The notes under the pieces are model-generated. The model was not told where the DNA came from. It was given only the letters and a program-made list of their open reading frames with translations, and did not search any database. A DNA stretch of 64,000 bases. Source: Gammaproteobacteria bacterium (GTDB taxonomy: Bacteria > Pseudomonadota > Gammaproteobacteria > JAJFKO01). The stretch's first letter is position 1; each line of letters starts with the position of its first letter. Positions 59,125 to 64,000 of this stretch are shown piece after piece. The stretch is from assembly GCA_021773175.1 (NCBI GenBank), contig JAJFKO010000067.1, forward strand, positions 1 through 64,000. The letters run 5' to 3'. The position numbers were made by a program, and so were the translations under genes.

Positions 59125-59304
59125 CAGAACATGTCCTATGGCTAATATCATTACTCAAACCTTAGCGTATGCTTTTACGCTCATCAATAAAATATATAAT
59201 TTAATTTATGAAAAAGAAGATAAATGCTTATCCGAGACATTACAACGTGCGTTTTGTAAGAGAATTACAATAATCATTGTGCTACAAGCACTATAAAAAA
59301 TGAA

Positions 59305-60693
59305 TCACTTACCAATACAGAAGCTCGAGAAAATACGACCAAGTAAGTCATCGCTATGGAATTCACCGGTGATTTCACTTAACGCTTGTTGCGCTTGACG
59401 TAAGTCTTCCGCCAGCAATTCACCCGCTTGATGCTGTTGTAATTGTTGTTGGCCAACAGCGAGATGAGTTTGTGCTGCTTCGAGTGCTTGCAAGTGACGG
59501 CGGCGGGCACTGAAGTTGCCTTCAAGTGTTGCATCAGCACCAGCTAATGTTTTTAAATGCTGGCGCAATAAGTCAATACCATCACCGGTTTTAGCAGATA
59601 GGGTTAGCAGAGCATAGTCTGCAAATTGTTGGCATTCTGCAGTATGGTTAAGTAAATCAATTTTATTGGCGACAATGGTTAAGGGTTTTTCGGCGCCGTA
59701 CGCTTTAATGTCTTCTGGAATGAGCGCACTAAGTTTATCTTTGTCTAGCGCTGTTTGTTCAGCATCAACAACACATAAAATGTGATCAGCCGTTGTCACT
59801 TCGTTTAATGCGCGACGAATACCTTCTTGCTCGATCACTTCAGCATTGTCACGCAAACCTGCTGTATCTATAATATGTAATGGAATACCATCAATTTGAA
59901 TTTTCTCGCGCAGCACGTCACGTGTTGTTCCAGGAATATCGGTAACGATTGCCGCTTCACGGCCGCTTAATTGATTCAATAAACTGGATTTACCGGCATT
60001 GGGTTTACCTATAATGACGATATTCAAACCTTCACGTAATAAAGCACCTTGCTGGGCGCTGTGTTGCACGGCAGTTAATGTCGTAATGATATTTTGTAGA
60101 TTAGTATGAATCTTATTATCCGCTAGAAAATCAATTTCTTCTTCAGGAAAATCAATTGCCGCTTCTACATAAATGCGTAAATGAATAAGTTGCTCGACGA
60201 GCTCATGGACTTTTTTAGAAAACTCACCTTGCAAAGATCGCATCGCACCACTTGCCGCTTGGCGTGAATTGGCATCGATTAAATCGGCAATAGCTTCGGC
60301 TTGCGCTAAGTCGAGCTTACCATTCAAAAAAGCACGCTCGGAGAATTCGCCCGGACGGGCAACGCGCGCCCCCAAAGATAAAATACGCTGTAACAACATA
60401 TCCATCACTACAGGACCGCCATGACCATGCAATTCCAATACGTCCTCACCTGTAAACGAATGTGGATTCGGAAAATACAGTGCTAAACCTTCATCAATGG
60501 CTTGTTGATCAGCATCACGAAAAATATGGTATTCAGCAACACGTGCTGTGGGTATCTTACCTAAAAGTTCAGTCGTAATATGTTGAGTATTAGGACCTGA
60601 AATCCGAATAATGCCGATACCTCCTCGGCCAGGTGCTGTTGCTGGTGCTGCTATGGTGTCGATTGAATTATGATTTAATGCTGCTGTTTTCAT
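59305..60693 (-). CDS. mnmE: tRNA modification GTPase MnmE
   Basis: MnmE with MnmG installs the carboxymethylaminomethyl group at U34 of certain tRNAs. The 462-residue protein has the N-terminal folate-binding domain ([14 protein letters not shown]), the [21 protein letters not shown] helix, and the G domain with [12 protein letters not shown] (G1), DTAG (G3) and NKID (G4). It ends with the conserved C-terminal FCIGK, whose Cys is essential. Length matches E. coli MnmE (454). It lies alone between the toxin-antitoxin remnant and the accessory right end. Confidence 0.97.
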   Translation of the reverse strand: MKTAALNHNSIDTIAAPATAPGRGGIGIIRISGPNTQHITTELLGKIPTARVAEYHIFRDADQQAIDEGLALYFPNPHSFTGEDVLELHGHGGPVVMDMLLQRILSLGARVARPGEFSERAFLNGKLDLAQAEAIADLIDANSRQAASGAMRSLQGEFSKKVHELVEQLIHLRIYVEAAIDFPEEEIDFLADNKIHTNLQNIITTLTAVQHSAQQGALLREGLNIVIIGKPNAGKSSLLNQLSGREAAIVTDIPGTTRDVLREKIQIDGIPLHIIDTAGLRDNAEVIEQEGIRRALNEVTTADHILCVVDAEQTALDKDKLSALIPEDIKAYGAEKPLTIVANKIDLLNHTAECQQFADYALLTLSAKTGDGIDLLRQHLKTLAGADATLEGNFSARRRHLQALEAAQTHLAVGQQQLQQHQAGELLAEDLRQAQQALSEITGEFHSDDLLGRIFSSFCIGK

Positions 60694-60803
60694 TATGTTT
60701 TTTTTATCGCTAGTGAACTCAATGGCTCAGAGTATAACAAAGGTTTTGAATTAATTGACTTAATTTATAGCAAAGCATGCGCTTTAATTGGAATATTCAT
60801 TGA

Positions 60804-60992
60804 ATATTCGGTCTAAGCACCGAAAAACCATCTCTCTCAGATGCTCGACACCTGAAAACATTTATGCAAGATTATCTTGAGTGTCAACAAAGCTATATTA
60901 TTTGCCGTACACCACAACCTTATCAGATTAGTGAAAACATTTTAGTTTTACCATGGCAGGAACTAAAAACTATTTTTAATGAACCTTCGTGA
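60804..60992 (+). pseudogene. 3' relic of a DUF4143-type ATPase gene
   Basis: A 63-codon open fragment encodes STEKPSLSDARHLKTFMQDY, then ISENILVLPWQELKTIF, and ends at TGA (60990-60992). This resembles the C-terminal end of AAA ATPases of the DUF4143 type, in which a Tyr/Cys-rich strand precedes a LPW or LPV motif. No start, Walker A or upstream part remains; an in-frame stop at 60801 cuts it off. It is a remnant of a gene lost from this position. Confidence 0.6.
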
Positions 60993-61287
60993 TTAATACG
61001 ACGGACACATCAAAACATTTCATATCAACACTCCATACAAAATATAATTTAATAACTGAAATTTTCGATCTCTTTTGGTAATAACTGTATACAAAAATTA
61101 CGAGGATAATCCTTTAATTTTAACTTCGTGTTCACTACAGTATATTTAATTTACAAAATGCAAAAAAGCCTATATTTTTCGCAAAAAATGCATTTTTGTT
61201 TTTATTCTCGAACAAATTTTGTATACAATGCCCAGATTATAAATTATCCAAATATTATATATTTAATCAACATGGGAGGAATTGGGT
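60993..61287. promoter_or_regulatory. Upstream region of the membrane-protein gene
   Basis: This AT-rich stretch (about 295 bases) carries no gene I can support. It should contain the promoter for the gene at 61288, which has a strong GGGAGGA ribosome site at 61274-61280. Confidence 0.4.
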
Positions 61288-62901
61288 ATGGCTGGTGGAA
61301 GTGGAGCATGGGGACAAGGCGAGGAACAGGATGATGATTTAGGAGGATGGACAGCTCCACCTAGGGGTGGTCGACCACCAGCACCACCAAGTCAGTATTC
61401 TGCTGTGAGTGCGAGTGGTACTGCTGGCTTAGTTGATGGTGGCGCTGCCCCCGGAGGCCTCGCCGTTAACGCTTTACTAGATGGGGAGGAACTCGAGCCA
61501 GTTGGTGACGATTTGCGTAAAGTTGGTCCAGGTGTTTTTGGTTTTATACAAGATGCAGCTGTTGGAAGTATTACTTGGGTATTAAGATTGCTTCTTATGC
61601 TAGTAACCATTCCTTTTTTCTTCACAATATCGAAATTAAAGTTTGGAGCTCCAAGACGAGGCGATCAAAGATTACCCTCGAAAGATGCAATAGCAGAGCA
61701 AGCTAGATTACTCATGGAGGGTGGTACATTAACTCTTCAAGCCCCTCCACCTAAAGCAGCATCGGCAACAACTCGTTTAATGAGTAGCGAAAGTAGTGAG
61801 AGTATCGGAGATGTAGATACAGAAACAGAATTAAGAACATTCCTTAAACTGTTAAAGAGTGCTCGCCACTTACCTGCAAGGTTTAGACTCTTTATTACAC
61901 ATTATTTCTTACAACCAAATTCAAATTTGCCAAAAGCTTTTCTAGTGCTTGCGGCATTATCAATACTCTATCATCGTTCAAGCTTATCAGAACCTTCAGA
62001 TGCTGATGTCAGAGCTTTGAATGAACAGTTTTTTAATACTCCTAACGGTGGCGGAATGGTTTATTGTGAAACTGCTAATGAGATGTGTACTGATCCTAGT
62101 GCTGCTATATTGGCATTACGCGAAATGAATAGTTTCTTACAACAAATACTCTCAGCAAGCCCAACTATTCCATTGGTAGTAGCTGCGGCAACGGTCGATG
62201 TAGGTCAGAAAGTTGTTAGTTTTCTGCAGTTATGGCATTACTACGCTTCAGAAGGGTTTGGTATGATTGCCACTGGTGTCTATGCTCTGACTTATGAACC
62301 ACTGCAGCGTCGAATTGGCTTGCCAGATTTAGATATTGTAGCGACCTCTCTAGCACTCGGCATTGTGAGCTTAGCACTCGACCCTCGCCAAGCCAGCAAT
62401 GGTAATGCTGATCTTAATCAGGCACTGGGTGGAGGTTTTGTTCCACAAATTGGCACGTTGGGTAACGAAGTTGACACGTTTTGGCATAACATCAGCCAAA
62501 ACCCAATGGGACCACTCTTTCCGTTAGCGCTTACCTACTTGATAGGTTATCGCGGCCCTAAATATTTGGCTGAGCGTCTAGGTAAAGATGTCTGGAAGCA
62601 TTTGCAAGAAGTTATTCCTGGCATTAAGAATGCTTGGCACAAATATAGAGGATATGATGAGCTCGGAGCATCTGCCTCTGAGGGTGGATATCAAGAGTTT
62701 GGAATGGATGATGGACCTGGATTTGATATTGATGATTTCAGTGGTGCTGTTGCAGCCCTTACTCAACAACATGGCTCTGATTTTTGGGCTCAACAACATC
62801 AACAAAGAAGAACCGTTGCGCTTTTAGCGGAGCTACATCGAAGACATCCTGGTGAAGTTACGGTTACTGCGCGCGCAGGTTCAGGTCATCAGAGTTCGTA
62901 A
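61288..62901 (+). CDS. Unknown multi-pass membrane protein with Gly/Pro-rich N-terminus
   Basis: The ATG at 61288 with GGGAGGA eight bases upstream gives 537 residues. Residues 1-60 are low complexity, rich in Gly, Pro, Ala and acidic residues (WTAPPRGGRPPAPP). A strongly hydrophobic segment lies at about 93-115. Others are near 212-230, 293-312, 349-365 and 408-424. The C-terminus is soluble and Gln/His-rich. A Ser/Thr-rich stretch at about 158-180 looks disordered. No family is recognised. The MAGGSG start resembles those of GNHF copies B and C, which may be chance. Its isolated context and composition fit a lineage-specific effector or envelope protein. A clear terminator follows. Confidence 0.72.
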   Translation: MAGGSGAWGQGEEQDDDLGGWTAPPRGGRPPAPPSQYSAVSASGTAGLVDGGAAPGGLAVNALLDGEELEPVGDDLRKVGPGVFGFIQDAAVGSITWVLRLLLMLVTIPFFFTISKLKFGAPRRGDQRLPSKDAIAEQARLLMEGGTLTLQAPPPKAASATTRLMSSESSESIGDVDTETELRTFLKLLKSARHLPARFRLFITHYFLQPNSNLPKAFLVLAALSILYHRSSLSEPSDADVRALNEQFFNTPNGGGMVYCETANEMCTDPSAAILALREMNSFLQQILSASPTIPLVVAAATVDVGQKVVSFLQLWHYYASEGFGMIATGVYALTYEPLQRRIGLPDLDIVATSLALGIVSLALDPRQASNGNADLNQALGGGFVPQIGTLGNEVDTFWHNISQNPMGPLFPLALTYLIGYRGPKYLAERLGKDVWKHLQEVIPGIKNAWHKYRGYDELGASASEGGYQEFGMDDGPGFDIDDFSGAVAALTQQHGSDFWAQQHQQRRTVALLAELHRRHPGEVTVTARAGSGHQSS

Positions 62902-62927
62902 TAAATTTATTAACTTTCCTCATTTAG

Positions 62928-62958
62928 AAAAAGCCACTATTTATAGTGGCTTTTTTTT
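62928..62958 (+). terminator. Rho-independent terminator after the membrane-protein gene
   Basis: Stem aaagccacta / tagtggcttt (62930-62939 with 62944-62953), loop tttа-type of four bases and a run of eight T. It lies about 27 bases past the stop. Confidence 0.9.
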
Positions 62959-63500
62959 ACTTATTTTATGCTCTCTTCTTTTTTATGTTCCTTTCTAGAA
63001 ATTCATTTTTTAATAACAGCGATTATTTTTTCCTTTTTAAGTATAGGATACTAGATTGCCGTCTTTTATTGATAGTGCTTAGTTCTCACCAGTTTAAGCT
63101 AGCTAAAATATTCTAGAATTCCATCCTGCCAAGGCCAAACAATAACTGAACCGAATTTTTTTCGCGCTTTACACTTTCATTATCCACAATAATAACCCTT
63201 TACAGGACTAATTTTAGATCAGCCCTGACCCCCAGCCGCTATATTGGGAATGCTATCCGCTAATCTTAAGGCACACCATTAAGTTTGGTCGAAGCAACCT
63301 GAAGCTTTGCTCCCAATATAAAGGCTAAATTAGGTTGTGTGTCGCTAAATCCGCTCTGTCACAATGGCAGTATGGTTTCTTAGCTCTATAATAAACGAGC
63401 TTAGTGTAAGTTTTTTTGCTGTTAGGTTTAAGTTAAAAAATTTAAGCGCGGCAAAGACATTAGACTATTTTGAAGAGGCAATATCATTTCCCCATAAACA
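62959..63500. other. Gene-free stretch with a long-range inverted repeat
   Basis: I see no supported coding region here. A perfect 10-base inverted repeat, tatattggga (63240-63249) and tcccaatata (63311-63320), brackets about 61 bases that include ggtcgaagcaa, a word also found in the dispersed palindrome. It could be a degenerate mobile element or a structured RNA, but the evidence is weak. Confidence 0.35.
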
Positions 63501-63538
63501 AAAAGCCACTGTGCGTTACATATCGCACAGTGGCTTTT
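63501..63538 (-). terminator. Strong terminator after the right-end gene
   Basis: The arms aaaagccactgtgcg (63501-63515) and cgcacagtggctttt (63524-63538) form a perfect 15-base stem with an 8-base loop. On the minus strand it is followed by TTTGTTTAT, placing it about 30 bases past the stop of the gene at 63569. It may work in both directions. Confidence 0.88.
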
Positions 63539-63568
63539 ATATATTTTTGAGCTTGCTATTAGTCGCTA

Positions 63569-64000
63569 TTACCAACCAAACTCACAATCTGCTGGGTTAT
63601 GACCGCCACTTCTACAGAATGTTCCGGTCCAGTTTTTATTAACATACCGAGCTTCTTCTGGAACAGATGGTGAAGGCGTAACAGTTACTGTAATCAAAGC
63701 GCCACTCTTTTGCCTTACAGAATAAGAACATAAGACGTTACCTTTAACATTTGCATCATCAATCAATGAATTATTAAAAGTAATACTTGATACTTTCGCT
63801 TTATCATAAGGGAAATTACCACTAAAAGTATAGGTACTACCATTGCTTGATATCTCTGATGCAGCAATAGTATTGCCTTGTATGTCCGCAGTTGTTAATC
63901 GAGGACATGACAACATACCTTTTGCTGAATGAGTAATTCTCAGTGTTACCCATGCCGTATTTACTGAATCACCAATGCTATTAACCGCTTTAATATGGAT
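63569..64000 (-). CDS. Right-truncated secreted-type protein, Fn3-like segment plus Cys-rich C-terminus
   Basis: The frame is open from the right edge (143 visible residues) to a TAA at 63569; the N-terminus is outside the window. The first visible residues, IHIKAVNSIGDSVNTAWVTL, resemble the last strands of a fibronectin type III-like domain. After a GMLSCPRL segment comes a beta-rich region with paired cysteines (VLCSYS, TFCRSGG, ADCEFGW), resembling the DUF3757-type tails of some Legionellales secreted proteins. Disulfides imply export to the periplasm or outside. The function is unknown. A strong terminator follows. Confidence 0.65.
   Translation of the reverse strand: MHIKAVNSIGDSVNTAWVTLRITHSAKGMLSCPRLTTADIQGNTIAASEISSNGSTYTFSGNFPYDKAKVSSITFNNSLIDDANVKGNVLCSYSVRQKSGALITVTVTPSPSVPEEARYVNKNWTGTFCRSGGHNPADCEFGW

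Noticed and set aside
59108-59296. Plus-strand open frame upstream of yefM
   Set aside because: It overlaps yefM antisense, has no good ribosome site and its product resembles nothing I know.
63364-63642. Ninety-two-codon plus-strand open frame near the right end
   Set aside because: It spans the perfect terminator stem and runs into the antisense of the secreted-type gene.

Overview
The window looks like chromosome from a moderately AT-rich gammaproteobacterium, most likely a host-associated member of the Legionellales (Legionella/Coxiella/Berkiella-like). The housekeeping genes (lptD-surA beside amgK-murU, glmU-glmS, hemF, guaC, a tkt-gap-pgk-pyk set, mnmE) are gammaproteobacterial. They are interspersed with large, lineage-restricted, effector-like genes, gene relics and a broken toxin-antitoxin pair. 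I see no rRNA, tRNA, CRISPR array, complete insertion sequence or secretion-apparatus gene here, so any 'effector' reading is inference.

Layout. (1) Bases 1-6000: a very AT-rich accessory cluster with a left-truncated gene on the minus strand, then a tight plus-strand operon of split transketolase, GT2 glycosyltransferase, Rossmann-fold protein and ABC exporter. It probably makes and exports a small sugar-derived metabolite or glycoconjugate. (2) 6010-15740, minus strand: an SDR/PTPS-family pair, MidA-like methyltransferase, SDR, glmS, glmU, cbpA, a PmtA-like methyltransferase, a small conserved protein, guaC and a NIF3/YqfO-like protein. (3) 15.8-18.5 kb: tsaC and hemF, then a two-gene unit whose first product has the spacing and key residues of the OspF/SpvC phosphothreonine lyase family. 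(4) 18.6-26.5 kb: an EamA transporter, an esterase, surA and lptD, divergent from amgK-murU (MurNAc recycling), plus a small acidic PA3496-like gene. (5) 26.5-46.2 kb: an NRDE protein and three tandem giant paralogues (2354, 2342 and 1398 aa). Two carry intact SF2 helicase motifs in front of about 1400 residues of helical repeats. The third has lost every ATPase motif.

(6) 46.3-58.4 kb: pyk, pgk, gap and tkt, which form a compact locus in relatives, are here separated by a family of three small tandem paralogues ('GNHF' proteins), a DedA protein, an SDR and a POT-type transporter. A chimeric relic joining a GNHF-type gene to a giant-gene 3' end lies between two of the giant genes, so the two families have recombined. 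(7) 58.5-64 kb: an intact yefM antitoxin with a frameshifted yoeB toxin, mnmE, a relic of a DUF4143-type ATPase, an unknown multi-pass membrane protein with a Gly/Pro-rich N-terminus, and a right-truncated secreted-type protein.

The strongest candidates for something undescribed are the giant helicase/helical-repeat family with its dead paralogue, the GNHF family, and the putative phosphothreonine lyase with its coupled partner. A dispersed palindromic repeat occurs in at least two copies, and one copy supplies the stop codon of the gene next to it.
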